Below are positions 1 through 6,842 of a stretch of 33,847 nt of DNA, one piece after another. Position 1 is the first letter of the stretch; each line of letters starts with the position of its first letter. The notes below the pieces were generated by a model. The model did no database searches and was not told the origin of the DNA. It worked only from the letters and a program-made list of their open reading frames with translations. Source of the stretch: Oscillospiraceae bacterium (GTDB taxonomy: Bacteria > Bacillota_A > Clostridia > Oscillospirales > Oscillospiraceae). The stretch covers positions 1 to 33,847 of the forward strand of contig CADADE010000024.1 of NCBI GenBank assembly GCA_902786615.1, given 5' to 3'. A program made the position numbers and the translations under genes.

Positions 1-150
1 GCAGCCAAAGCGGGGAGCAATCTGTGATTGCGACCTGGGCCGAAGGCTGTCACCAGTTCGCAAACTGGTGACTGAGGGATCGAGGGCTGGTCGCTTGTCA
101 GGTCGATCCCTCCACCGCAAGCGGTCCCCCTCCCTTTTTCCAAAGGGAGG
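1..150. repeat. Dispersed palindromic intergenic repeat, copy 1 (cut by window edge)
   Basis: This stretch reads as the reverse complement of the repeat at 25563-25760. Bases 3-50 match it almost exactly, including the GGGGAGCAATCTGTGATTG core. The right end carries the family hallmark, a CCCTTTTTCCAAAGGGAGG palindrome (133-150). No ORF here looks like a real gene. Its position just past a transcription terminator fits an intergenic repeat that tolerates insertion between genes. Confidence 0.75.
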
Positions 151-154
151 TTAA

Positions 155-182
155 AGAAAAATCCCCGGCTTTCGCCGGGGAT
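155..182 (-). terminator. Intrinsic terminator of the broken secreted-protein gene
   Basis: Perfect 9-bp GC-rich stem (161-169 with 174-182, loop TTTC). Read on the minus strand it is followed by a T-rich run (TTTTTCTTT). It lies about 20 bp past the stop codon of the minus-strand gene at 202-1196. Confidence 0.85.
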
Positions 183-201
183 TCGTGCGTTTATGGGAGC
201 T

Positions 202-1196
202 TTACGCGATGGGCTGGAAGGTGACGTACACCACCGCGTCCATGGCGGGCATGACGAAGGTCTGGGATTCGGTAATGTCATAGCTTGCCGAGCCGTCGAT
301 CATGCTCCACACGATGCTGGCAAGGCGATAGCCGGGGGCGGGGGTGGGAACGACGCGCACGGTGGTCTGCGTGTAGACGTTCATGGTCTCGCCGTTCTCG
401 CCGCTGTTCAGCAGGAAGTACGCGCTGCCGCCCTGCATCGGGGCAAAGCTCAGGCGATACGCTCTCTGCGGCACGCCGCCGCCGATGTATTCCCAGCTGT
501 CGTCCGCGCCGGAGCCGCCAAAGAACACAAGGTCGCCGCTGAGTCCGCCGCCGCGACGCTGCGGCTGAGTGCCGCTGTCCTGGGACTTTTTCTCCCAAAC
601 GGCGGTGAGGGTGATGTCCTCGGTCACCGGGTTGATGGTGTCGCCGGTTTTGTAGGTGTGACCCTTGCCGTCATCCCAGTGTTTGAAGGTCATTCCCTCT
701 TCAGGCGGGGTAAAATCCTTGTCGTAACCTTACCCTTTACTGCTTTCCCTGTCGGGAGATCGCCGCCTGCGTACGATCCCTCGCCGGGACGGTAGGTCAC
801 GGTGTAGCCCGCGGGAGCGTTCTTGACACAAGTAACATTAAGTTGATAAGGCATAGCTAAGCCATCCGGGGTGAAATAGCTGCCCGACAGAGTTCCATTT
901 CCAGTTTCATTTACGCAAAAGATAATAAATTTTGAATCACCCTCAAGACCGACATTGGAAACTATGCCAGACGCGGTCAGATCGTAAAAAGAATCGAACT
1001 CCGAATCAAGATCCCGACCCGAAATATATAGGTAATTGCCGAAAGGGTAGTCAGGAACCGTAATAATTGTAGTGTTGCCATACGTAACTGTGAGGGTGTA
1101 TGTATCAGCCGCATACGCCGTCATCCCCGGCAGCACGCCGACAAGCAGCGCCAGCGTAAGCAGCAGGGACAGAATTTTCATGCTTTTCTTTCTCAT
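202..1196 (-). pseudogene. Secreted protein with Listeria-Bacteroides-type repeat, broken by one frameshift
   Basis: Two adjacent minus-strand reading frames are parts of one gene. The first (1196 to 690) starts at ATG with a good RBS (GGAGG, 1206-1210). It begins with a signal peptide (MRKKSMKILSLLLTLALLVG, cleavage near AYA-A), continues as a beta-rich domain, and ends with GYTVTYRPGEGSYAGGDLPTG. The second (to 202) continues with MTFKHWDDGKGHTYKTGDTI and ITLTAVWEKK, the classic end of a Flg_new/InlB-B-type repeat (PF09479-like). Adding one G near 727-731 (GTAACCTTACC to GTAACCCTTACC on the plus strand) gives a continuous protein reading KGYDKDFTPPEEGMTFKHW. The joined product is about 330 aa, exported and probably surface-associated, ending with another beta-rich domain. 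The lesion could be a real pseudogene, a phase-variable site or a base-calling error. The family of the two flanking domains is not recognised. Confidence 0.8.
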
Positions 1197-1259
1197 TGTA
1201 TTTTTCCTCCATAGTATATTTTACACGCCGCACGCGCGGCGAGGTAGACGTGGGTTACT

Positions 1260-1384
1260 TGGCTCCCCCTCTGGGGGAGCTGGCTGCGCCGATCTCCCGC
1301 GAGGCGCAGACTGAGAGGGCGTCGCGCACCCCCTCTCCGCTCCAGTGTGCGCACTGGAGCACCTCCCCCCATTGGGGGGAGGCA
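1260..1384. repeat. Dispersed palindromic intergenic repeat, variant copy 2
   Basis: Starts with GGCTCCCCCTCTGGGGGAGC and ends with ACCTCCCCCCATTGGGGGGAGG, two short perfect palindromes bracketing a middle that contains GACTGAGAGGG. This is the same modular arrangement as the other repeats in the window, though the palindromes have diverged. It lies between a broken secreted-protein gene and a candidate small RNA. Confidence 0.6.
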
Positions 1385-1420
1385 AGGCGCTTTGGCGGGA
1401 AATGGGGGCCAAGGGCGCGC

Positions 1421-1461
1421 AAAAAGGGCGCAGCATATCCTAAATTGGATAAGCTACGCCC
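1421..1461 (-). terminator. Strong minus-strand intrinsic terminator
   Basis: Arms 1461-1447 (GGGCGTAGCTTATCC on the minus strand) and 1440-1426 pair at 14 of 15 positions around a six-base AATTTA loop, followed directly by TTTTT (1425-1421). No ORF ends just upstream, so it most likely ends a non-coding transcript. Confidence 0.8.
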
Positions 1462-1504
1462 TTAATAAGACTTGACAGAGAGAGGCCGACAGCGCAGACT
1501 TTAC

Positions 1505-1547
1505 CGAACGAACGAACGAACGAACGAACGAACGAACGAACGAACGA
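1505..1547. repeat. Tetranucleotide microsatellite, ten CGAA units
   Basis: Ten perfect tandem CGAA units occupy 1505-1544, followed by CGA. The minus strand reads (TTCG)n. Arrays of this length are prone to slipped-strand length change. It is not within any credible protein-coding frame but within the candidate RNA at 1421-1628. Confidence 0.97.
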
Positions 1548-1634
1548 CGTTACGCCCTGCGGTTATGTCTGTCAACCCCTTTCGATAAGTTTACATAACA
1601 GCAATATACTGTGCCATCATAATTTTATAAGCAC

Positions 1635-1663
1635 ACTATACACAAAATAACCGATTTTTGCAA
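1635..1663 (-). promoter_or_regulatory. Sigma-70-type promoter for the candidate RNA
   Basis: On the minus strand, -35 TTGCAA (1658-1663), a 17-bp spacer and -10 TATAGT (1635-1640). The predicted start is near 1628. A second possible box set (TTGACA at 1567-1572) lies further in, so the start is not certain. Confidence 0.5.
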
Positions 1664-1693
1664 GGGGAATCTGCCGCGCCGGGGCGCGAGGGC

Positions 1694-1722
1694 TTTACAA
1701 CGCGCGAAAAAGGCTTTATACT
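1694..1722 (+). promoter_or_regulatory. Promoter of the zinc-ribbon protein gene
   Basis: -35 TTTACA (1694-1699), 17-bp spacer and -10 TATACT (1717-1722), each one base from consensus. It lies 44 bp ahead of the chosen start codon. Confidence 0.6.
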
Positions 1723-1765
1723 GGCAGCAACACAAAAACGGAGGCTATAAAGAAAGGTGATGAAA

Positions 1766-2491
1766 ATGAAGCCTTGTCCCAACTGCGGCGCTCCTGCGGA
1801 GGAGGGCCAGCGGTTCTGCGGCGAGTGCGGCGCAAAGCTTGAATGGGAGCCGCTTCCGCACGAGCCCGTCTATACCGAGGATGAACGCCTCAAAAACGAC
1901 CCCGCGCTGAACACGCCCATATCCGGCCCGAGGCCGAAGAAGAAGGAACAGAAGGTGCCGGAGCTCACGCTCGAGCCCGACCTCTGGGGCACGGGTTCCG
2001 CCGCCGCGACAGCCCCCGCGCCGGAGCCGGAGAAGAAGGAGCCGGAGCTGACTTTCGAGCAGTCCGCCGCCGCGCAGGCGGCCCAGCCCGACGGGGAGAT
2101 CGAGAACCGCACGGAGGACCGCGATTACGAAAAGCCCGGCGCGGAGTATCACGGCCCCGCCCGGGGTGGGCAGAAGCACTACACCAGCTCCCCGAGCGAC
2201 AAGCAGCAGACGGAGCTGCCGCACGATTACACCATGTCCGGCAAGGCGACGGACAGGAACGCGCAGCAGCAGAAGGACATGCCGGACGAGACCCTGATGC
2301 TCGTCTGGAGCACCATCCTCACCTGCCTTTGCAGCGTGTGCGGCATCGTTGGCCTTGTGAAAACGCTCAAGGCGCGCAAGACCATGAGCCCTGCCATGAA
2401 GTACCGGCTTTTAAGCTCGGCCAAGATCTGGCTCATCATCGGCACGGCGCTGCATGTGCTGCCGTTTTTGGCGCAGCTTTTCGGCGCATAA
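1766..2491 (+). CDS. Zinc-ribbon domain membrane protein
   Basis: Seen: residues 1-22 hold two CxxC pairs (CPNC and CGEC), a typical rubredoxin-like zinc ribbon. A long hydrophilic, acidic linker rich in Pro, Glu and Ala follows (about residues 25-165). The C-terminus has two hydrophobic segments, about residues 175-197 (LVWSTILTCLCSVCGIVGLV) and 215-240, separated by a short basic loop. The layout is a cytosolic zinc ribbon tethered to the membrane. The start at 1766 is chosen because the AGAAAGG element (1751-1757) sits 8 nt ahead of it. In-frame GTG (1757) and ATG (1760) codons just upstream overlap or abut that element. It has its own promoter and terminator, so it is probably monocistronic. 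Proteins of this shape are common in Firmicutes and mostly uncharacterised. No enzymatic motif was seen. Confidence 0.85.
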   Translation: MKPCPNCGAPAEEGQRFCGECGAKLEWEPLPHEPVYTEDERLKNDPALNTPISGPRPKKKEQKVPELTLEPDLWGTGSAAATAPAPEPEKKEPELTFEQSAAAQAAQPDGEIENRTEDRDYEKPGAEYHGPARGGQKHYTSSPSDKQQTELPHDYTMSGKATDRNAQQQKDMPDETLMLVWSTILTCLCSVCGIVGLVKTLKARKTMSPAMKYRLLSSAKIWLIIGTALHVLPFLAQLFGA

Positions 2492-2494
2492 GCA

Positions 2495-2528
2495 AAAAAA
2501 TCCCGGCGGCCGCAGGCCGCCGGGTTTT
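2495..2528. terminator. Bidirectional terminator between the zinc-ribbon gene and argS
   Basis: Perfect 10-bp stem (2502-2511 with 2515-2524, loop GCA). TTTT follows on the plus strand and seven A's precede it, giving a T-run on the minus strand. It serves both converging genes. Confidence 0.9.
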
Positions 2529-2540
2529 CTTATATTCTCT

Positions 2541-4280
2541 TTACATCTTCTCCGGCGCGGAGACGCCGATGATGCCGAGGGCGATGGCGATGACGCGGCG
2601 CGTGCAGTCGCAGAGCTTGAGGCGGGCTTCCAGCAGACCCGGCTCCGCGTCCTTGATGCGGCAGACCGTGTAGAAGCGGTGGAAGCGCCCGGCAAGCTCG
2701 GAGACGTACTTGTTCACGCGGCTGGGGTCGTAGTCGCGCGCGGCAAGGCGGATCTCGTCCGGCAGGGCGGCGAGCTGCTTGATAAGCTCCTTTTCCGTCT
2801 CGTCGGTGAGCAGGCTTGCGTCCGCGCTCCAAGGGACCTCGTGCCCCTCGGCGGCGAGGTTTTCGATCAGCGTGCAGATACGCGCGTGGGCGTACTGAAC
2901 ATAGTAGACCGGGTTTTCGTTGTCCTGGCGCTGGGCAAGCTCCAGGTCGAAGAGAACCGGCGACTCGGGTCGGGAGTTAAAGAAGTAGCGGGCGGAGTCC
3001 ACCGGGATATCGTCCAGCAGGTTCGTGAGGCTGATCGCCTTGCCGGTGCGCTTGGACATTCTGACCTCCTGCCCGTCGCTCATGAGCTTCACAAGCTGCA
3101 TGAGGACAATGTGCAGGCGGTGCTCCCCGTCGAGACCCAGCGCGTCCAGCGCCCCCTTGAGGCGGGCGACGTGTCCGTGGTGATCCGCGCCCCAGACGTT
3201 GACCGCCATGTCGAAGCCGCGCGTCTCCAGCTTGTTGCGGTGGTAGGCAATGTCGGCGGCAAAGTAGGTGTAAAAGCCGTTGGCGCGGCGCAGCACGTCG
3301 TCCTTGAGCTCGAGCTTTTCGATCTCCTCGGGCTTTTTGCCCGCCTTCAAGAGATTCTCGCTCAGAATCTGCGCGGTTTTGAGCCAGAGCGCCCCGTCCT
3401 TTTCGTAGGTGTAGCCGAGCTCGGTGAGCTTCTCCACCGTGTCCTCCACAAAGCCGCTCTCGTGCAGGGAGCTTTCAAAAAACCACTCGTCGTAGTTCAC
3501 GCCGTAGCGCCGGAGGTCTTCCTGCATCTTCGGGATGTTGCGCTCAAGGCCGAAGCGCGCCATGTCCGCGTGGCGCTCCGTGACGGTCCTGTCGAGATAG
3601 CTGTCGCCGTACTCCGCGCGGAAGGCGGCGGCGAGCTCCTTGATATCCTCGCCCTGATAGCCGTCCTCGGGGAAGGCGACGGCGTCCTCGCCCAGGATCA
3701 GCTGGCGGTAGCGCGCGTCGATGGAGGTGGCGAACTTTTCGATCTGGTTGCCCGCGTCGTTCACGTAAAACTCGCGCCACACATCGTAGCCCGCGCGGTC
3801 CAGGACGCTTGCCAGCGCGTCGCCCAGCACGCCGCCGCGGGCGTTGCCCATGTGCATGGGGCCGGTGGGGTTTGCGGAGACGAATTCCACCATCAGGCTC
3901 TGCCCGTGTCCCTCGTCCACGCGGCCGTAGTCCGCGCCCTCGGCGGCAACGCAGCTGAGCACGTCCTCATACCAGGACGGGGCGAGGCGGAAGTTGATGA
4001 AGCCGGGACCCGCCACCTCCACGGAGGAAAACCAGCTTCCCGCGAGATCCAGGTTTTCGACCAGCGCCTCTGCGATCTTGCGCGGGGCCATGCGCAGGGC
4101 GCGCGCCCCGGTCATGGCGTGGTTTGCGGCGTAGTCGCCGTTCTGGGTGTCCTTGGGGATCTCCACCGTGCCCGTGAGTACGGCCCCGGCGGGGAGCTGT
4201 CCCTTCTCGGCGGCTCTCTCGCAGGCACTCTGCAAAAGCGCGCCGATGCTGTCCTTCGCGTTCTGGATCATGTTAGCCAT
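2541..4280 (-). CDS. argS: Arginyl-tRNA synthetase
   Basis: Charges tRNA-Arg with arginine in the cytosol (class I synthetase). Seen: 579 aa, the usual family length. An N-terminal ArgRS-specific domain (about 1-105) precedes the HIGH-type motif (SANPTGPMHMGNARGG, about 135-150). WGADHHGHV and the KMSKS-type motif MSKRTG (about 400) follow. The C-terminal alpha-helical DALR anticodon-binding domain includes YVQYAHARI and VNKYVSELAGRFHRFY. The start codon overlaps the last codons of the upstream DUF1934 gene by 8 nt, so the two are probably translationally coupled and transcribed from the murI promoter. The gene ends just before a bidirectional terminator. No T-box leader is visible, because the gene lies inside an operon. 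Confidence 0.97.
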   Translation of the reverse strand: MANMIQNAKDSIGALLQSACERAAEKGQLPAGAVLTGTVEIPKDTQNGDYAANHAMTGARALRMAPRKIAEALVENLDLAGSWFSSVEVAGPGFINFRLAPSWYEDVLSCVAAEGADYGRVDEGHGQSLMVEFVSANPTGPMHMGNARGGVLGDALASVLDRAGYDVWREFYVNDAGNQIEKFATSIDARYRQLILGEDAVAFPEDGYQGEDIKELAAAFRAEYGDSYLDRTVTERHADMARFGLERNIPKMQEDLRRYGVNYDEWFFESSLHESGFVEDTVEKLTELGYTYEKDGALWLKTAQILSENLLKAGKKPEEIEKLELKDDVLRRANGFYTYFAADIAYHRNKLETRGFDMAVNVWGADHHGHVARLKGALDALGLDGEHRLHIVLMQLVKLMSDGQEVRMSKRTGKAISLTNLLDDIPVDSARYFFNSRPESPVLFDLELAQRQDNENPVYYVQYAHARICTLIENLAAEGHEVPWSADASLLTDETEKELIKQLAALPDEIRLAARDYDPSRVNKYVSELAGRFHRFYTVCRIKDAEPGLLEARLKLCDCTRRVIAIALGIIGVSAPEKM

Positions 4281-4725
4281 TGCTTCTGTCCCCCATCTTC
4301 TTCTGTTCTTTCACGGTCAGCTTAAAGCGGTTGCGGCTCACGACGGCATGCTCAAGATCGAGCACATAGTCGATCTCCACGTGCCCGCCGTGCTCGTTGA
4401 AGCGGCTGGAAAGGCCGCGCGTGTTCATGTGCATGGTGGCGGAGCCCACCGGCGTGTCGTAGAGAAAGGCGTGCTTCTCGCCGGGGCGGAAGACCATGCG
4501 GCTCGTAACCGTGCCGTTGCGGTCCACGATCACCTTGTCCGCGCTCACCACCACGTTGGTCTCGGTGCCCTCCATGCCGGTTACCTCGCTCTCCTGATAC
4601 GTCAGGGACGCGGTGTCCCCGTCAAAGGAATAGAGGCCGTCGGTGGTGAAGTCGATGGCGTCCTCCTCCCCCTCGCCGTAGCCGTAGAGGCTGCGGATAT
4701 AAATGACTACGTCTTTTTTTGTCAT
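4273..4725 (-). CDS. DUF1934 (YwiB-like) beta-barrel protein
   Basis: A 150-aa protein that matches the DUF1934 family by pattern: LTYQESEVTGMEGTETNV, VDRNGTVTSRMVF, a NEHGGHVEIDYVLDL block and a final NRFKLTVKEQKK strand. The family has a calycin-like barrel fold and no firmly established role. It is typically encoded next to argS in Firmicutes, as here. The start at 4725 (MTKKDV) is chosen over an upstream in-frame ATG because a GGAG element sits about 7 nt ahead of it. It begins 1 nt past the murI stop and overlaps the argS start by 8 nt, giving a tight murI-DUF1934-argS operon. Confidence 0.85.
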   Translation of the reverse strand: MTKKDVVIYIRSLYGYGEGEEDAIDFTTDGLYSFDGDTASLTYQESEVTGMEGTETNVVVSADKVIVDRNGTVTSRMVFRPGEKHAFLYDTPVGSATMHMNTRGLSSRFNEHGGHVEIDYVLDLEHAVVSRNRFKLTVKEQKKMGDRSNG

Positions 4726-4726
4726 A

Positions 4727-5536
4727 TCAAATCTCCATAATGGGCGCCTGCTCGGCGTGAACAGGGCCGTGTTCCAGATAGGGTACGGCGAAGTCCTCAA
4801 AGTGCCGGAGATCGCCGCTTTCAAAAAAGCGCGCCGTGCCGCCGCTCTCCCTGCCGTTTGTGAGACCCGCGCCCGCGAGGTGGTCCCGCAGCGCCCGCGC
4901 CCCGCACTCCGAGGCGGAGAGCAGCTTCACATCCCGCCCGAGATAATCCCGGATCGCGTCCGTGATAATGCCGTAGTGCGTGCAGCCGAGCAGCAGCGCG
5001 TCAAAGGCCGTCCCCCGGATGGGGGCGAGGGCGCGCCTGACCGCGTCCGCCACCACGGGATCGTCGGAGCGGATGTGGCCCGCCTCGATCATCGGCGCAA
5101 ACTCCGGGCAGGGCACCCCGACGATCTCGCGCCTCGGGCAGCGCCGCCGCAGAGCGTCGGTAAATTCGCCGCTTTTAATGCTCGCCGCCGTGGCGATCAC
5201 GGCGAGGGGGCCGTCCCCCTTTACTGCCGCCATGGCGTCCAGCGCGGGTTCCAGCACCCCGAAGGCCGGGACGGGGTAGCTCTCCAGTACGCGCTTTGCG
5301 GCGGAGGAGATGGTGCCGCAGGCGGCAAGGATGGCCTTCACGCCATAGCGCGACAGAAAGTCCATGTCCTGCGCCGCGATCCGGCAGAGCTCCTCCTTCG
5401 GCCGCGGCCCGTAGGGCATGCGCCCGGAGTCGCCGAAGAAGACAAAGTCTTCCCCCGGCAGCAGCGCCCGCAGCGCTTTCAGGCCCGTGAGCCCGCCGAT
5501 GCCCGAATCGTAAACCCCGATGGGGCGTGTATCCAT
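4727..5536 (-). CDS. murI: Glutamate racemase (Asp/Glu racemase family), atypical first active-site motif
   Basis: Interconverts L- and D-glutamate to supply D-Glu for peptidoglycan; cytosolic. Seen: 269 aa from the ATG at 5536, which has GGGAGG 8 nt upstream. The N-terminal motif GVYDSGIGGLTGL and GDSGRMPYGPRP are canonical. The second catalytic cysteine lies in LLLGCTHYG (about residue 185). The first catalytic cysteine is present (about residue 73), but its motif reads AACGTISS, where most MurI proteins have ACNTA. The usual Asn, which helps position substrate, is Gly. The enzyme may be normal or altered in specificity or rate. An Asp/Glu racemase paralogue is the alternative. First gene of the murI-DUF1934-argS operon. 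Confidence 0.88.
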   Translation of the reverse strand: MDTRPIGVYDSGIGGLTGLKALRALLPGEDFVFFGDSGRMPYGPRPKEELCRIAAQDMDFLSRYGVKAILAACGTISSAAKRVLESYPVPAFGVLEPALDAMAAVKGDGPLAVIATAASIKSGEFTDALRRRCPRREIVGVPCPEFAPMIEAGHIRSDDPVVADAVRRALAPIRGTAFDALLLGCTHYGIITDAIRDYLGRDVKLLSASECGARALRDHLAGAGLTNGRESGGTARFFESGDLRHFEDFAVPYLEHGPVHAEQAPIMEI

Positions 5537-5577
5537 CACCGTCGCCTCCCGTGATCAAAATACATTGCTGAACACAT

Positions 5578-5606
5578 AATATATATCATAGAAAGGCAGA
5601 TGGCAA
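5578..5606 (-). promoter_or_regulatory. Promoter of the murI-DUF1934-argS operon
   Basis: On the minus strand, -35 TTGCCA (5601-5606), 17-bp spacer and -10 TATATT (5578-5583), each one base from consensus. It lies about 40 bp upstream of the murI start. Confidence 0.65.
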
Positions 5607-5650
5607 GAAAAAAATTGTATCCTTTTCCTGTGGAATTGTCCTTGCTGTTC

Positions 5651-5659
5651 TGCTATAAT
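5651..5659 (+). promoter_or_regulatory. Extended -10 promoter, plus strand
   Basis: TGCTATAAT is a perfect extended -10 element (TGnTATAAT). No good -35 is seen at 16-18 bp, as is usual for extended -10 promoters. It lies about 95 bp upstream of the small conserved gene at 5754. Confidence 0.5.
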
Positions 5660-5753
5660 ACAATGACTGAAAAATTGCCGCCGCAAAACCGAATCCCGTC
5701 CTCTCACAAAGGCGAGGGATATGGAGCTTGCGACGACGTGGGGAGGGAGCTTC

Positions 5754-6161
5754 ATGAACATCGAACTGAGCGAAAAGGAATATCGGCGGCTGCTGGACAT
5801 GGTGTATATCGGCAACTGGATCCTGAACTCGGCGCGCGGGGACGACCGCTTTGAGGACTACGATCTTCTGCAGGAGAAGCTCTTCGCCCTTGCGCCGGGT
5901 CAGGGGATGCGCTCGCTGGTGCAGCGCTGGCACGGGCACATTTTCCCGTCCCAGGCCTACGAGGACGGCGGCATTCACGAGGCCATCGCCGACTATGAGG
6001 ACGCGGTCTTCTTCAACATCCTGGCCGAGGAGCTGGCCCGGCGCGACCTCGGTCTCGAGGACTGCGACCCCGAGGACTTCACCGAGCTCAACGAGCGCAT
6101 GGAGGAATACATGCAGGAGTTTGAGAAAAACGGTCTGAGTACCATCAATATTGATCTGTGA
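5754..6161 (+). CDS. Conserved acidic protein of unknown function
   Basis: A 135-aa soluble, strongly acidic and mainly helical protein (MNIELSEKEYRRLLDMVYIGNWILN at the start, ERMEEYMQEFEKNG near the end). It has no signal peptide or membrane segment. The N-terminal part, with conserved-looking Trp and Tyr (YIGNWILNS) and a DYDLLQEKLFALA helix, suggests a small helical bundle. I do not recognise the family. The start is set by the GGGAGGGA element at 5741-5748, 5 nt before the ATG at 5754. An in-frame ATG at 5721 has no clear RBS. It lies upstream of greA in the same direction, but an intergenic palindromic repeat separates them. Confidence 0.75.
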   Translation: MNIELSEKEYRRLLDMVYIGNWILNSARGDDRFEDYDLLQEKLFALAPGQGMRSLVQRWHGHIFPSQAYEDGGIHEAIADYEDAVFFNILAEELARRDLGLEDCDPEDFTELNERMEEYMQEFEKNGLSTINIDL

Positions 6162-6168
6162 GACCCAA

Positions 6169-6257
6169 GCCCCCTTTGGAAAAAGGGGGCTGTCACGAAG
6201 TGACTGGGGGATCGATCCCTCCGGCCTTCGGCCACCTCCCTTTTTCCAAAGGGAGGT
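6169..6257. repeat. Dispersed palindromic intergenic repeat, copy 3
   Basis: About 90 bp. The left end CCCCCTTTGGAAAAAGGGGG and the right end ACCTCCCTTTTTCCAAAGGG are inverted copies of each other. The middle holds the family signature GACTGGGGGATCGATCCCTCC. It lies between two same-strand genes and could fold into a long hairpin. Confidence 0.8.
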
Positions 6258-6287
6258 AAATCAACATCAGGAGCTTGCGAGGACGAC

Positions 6288-6791
6288 ATGCACGACGAAC
6301 TGACAAGAGAAGACATCAAAAAGATGAAGGAAGAGCTGGATTACCGCCGGCTTGAGCTTATGCCCGGCCTCATTGAAGAGGTCAAGCGCACCCGCGCCTT
6401 CGGGGATCTGAGCGAGAATTTTGAATACAAGGCCGCCAAGCAGGCCCAGAACAAGAACCGCAGCCGCATCCGCTATCTCGAGGGCATGATCAAGACCGCC
6501 CATGTGATCGAGGATCGCTCCGCGGCGGACGAGGTGGGGCTTTTTGACAAGGTGGAAATCTACATCCCCGAGGACGACGAGACCCAGGTCATCCAGGTGG
6601 TGTCCACGGTGCGCACGGACCCGCGCAAGGGCCTGATCAGCATGGACTCCCCCTTCGGCAAATCCGTCCTCGGCCGGAAGGTGGGCGACGTGATCACCGT
6701 CCACGTGAACGACTCCTACAGCTACGAGGCGGAGATCCGCGCCATCACCAAGGGGAAGGACGACGGCTCCGTGCCGCTCCTGGGATACTGA
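6288..6791 (+). CDS. greA: Transcription elongation factor GreA
   Basis: Rescues backtracked RNA polymerase by stimulating cleavage of the 3' end of the transcript; cytosolic. Seen: 167 aa, close to the usual 155-160. The N-terminal half is a coiled coil whose tip bears AFGDLSENFEYKAAKQ (about 37-52), matching the GreA tip GDLSEN with its two metal-positioning acidic residues (D40, E43). The C-terminal half is the FKBP-like domain ending SPFGKSVLGRKVGDVITV. A GAGG element lies 5-8 nt before the ATG. A strong bidirectional terminator follows directly. Confidence 0.93.
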   Translation: MHDELTREDIKKMKEELDYRRLELMPGLIEEVKRTRAFGDLSENFEYKAAKQAQNKNRSRIRYLEGMIKTAHVIEDRSAADEVGLFDKVEIYIPEDDETQVIQVVSTVRTDPRKGLISMDSPFGKSVLGRKVGDVITVHVNDSYSYEAEIRAITKGKDDGSVPLLGY

Positions 6792-6800
6792 TACGATGTG

Positions 6801-6842
6801 AAATATAAAACGCACGGCTGAGAAGCCGTGCGTTTTATATTT
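6801..6842. terminator. Bidirectional terminator after greA and the membrane-protein gene
   Basis: A perfect 19-bp stem (6801-6819 with 6824-6842, loop GAGA) with A/T-rich outer parts gives a T-run on both strands. The stop codon of the minus-strand membrane protein overlaps its right edge. Confidence 0.9.

Larger units (their letters stand above)
1421..1628 (-). ncRNA. Candidate structured small RNA or leader carrying a (UUCG)10 tract
   Basis: Seen: a minus-strand promoter (1635-1663), a strong intrinsic terminator (1421-1461), and about 200 nt between them with no plausible ORF. Internal pairing is visible: TTGACAGA (1567-1573 region, minus strand) with TCTGTCAA (1472-1479), a nested CGCAG/CTGCG stem, and an upstream GTTATGT/ACATAAC hairpin. 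The tetranucleotide tract lies in the loop enclosed by these stems. Inferred: a free-standing RNA of roughly 200 nt, or an attenuated leader for the secreted-protein gene at 202-1196, whose start lies about 225 bp past the terminator. I could not match it to a known riboswitch or to 6S RNA. Confidence 0.4.

Noticed and set aside
1505..1547. The CGAA array as a CRISPR or direct-repeat array
   Set aside because: Units are 4 bp with no spacers, and no cas genes are in the window.
1421..1628. The candidate RNA as a known c-di-GMP riboswitch or 6S RNA
   Set aside because: The length is near that of 6S RNA, but the conserved open-complex bubble could not be recognised. The GEMM core motifs are also absent. 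The identity is left open.
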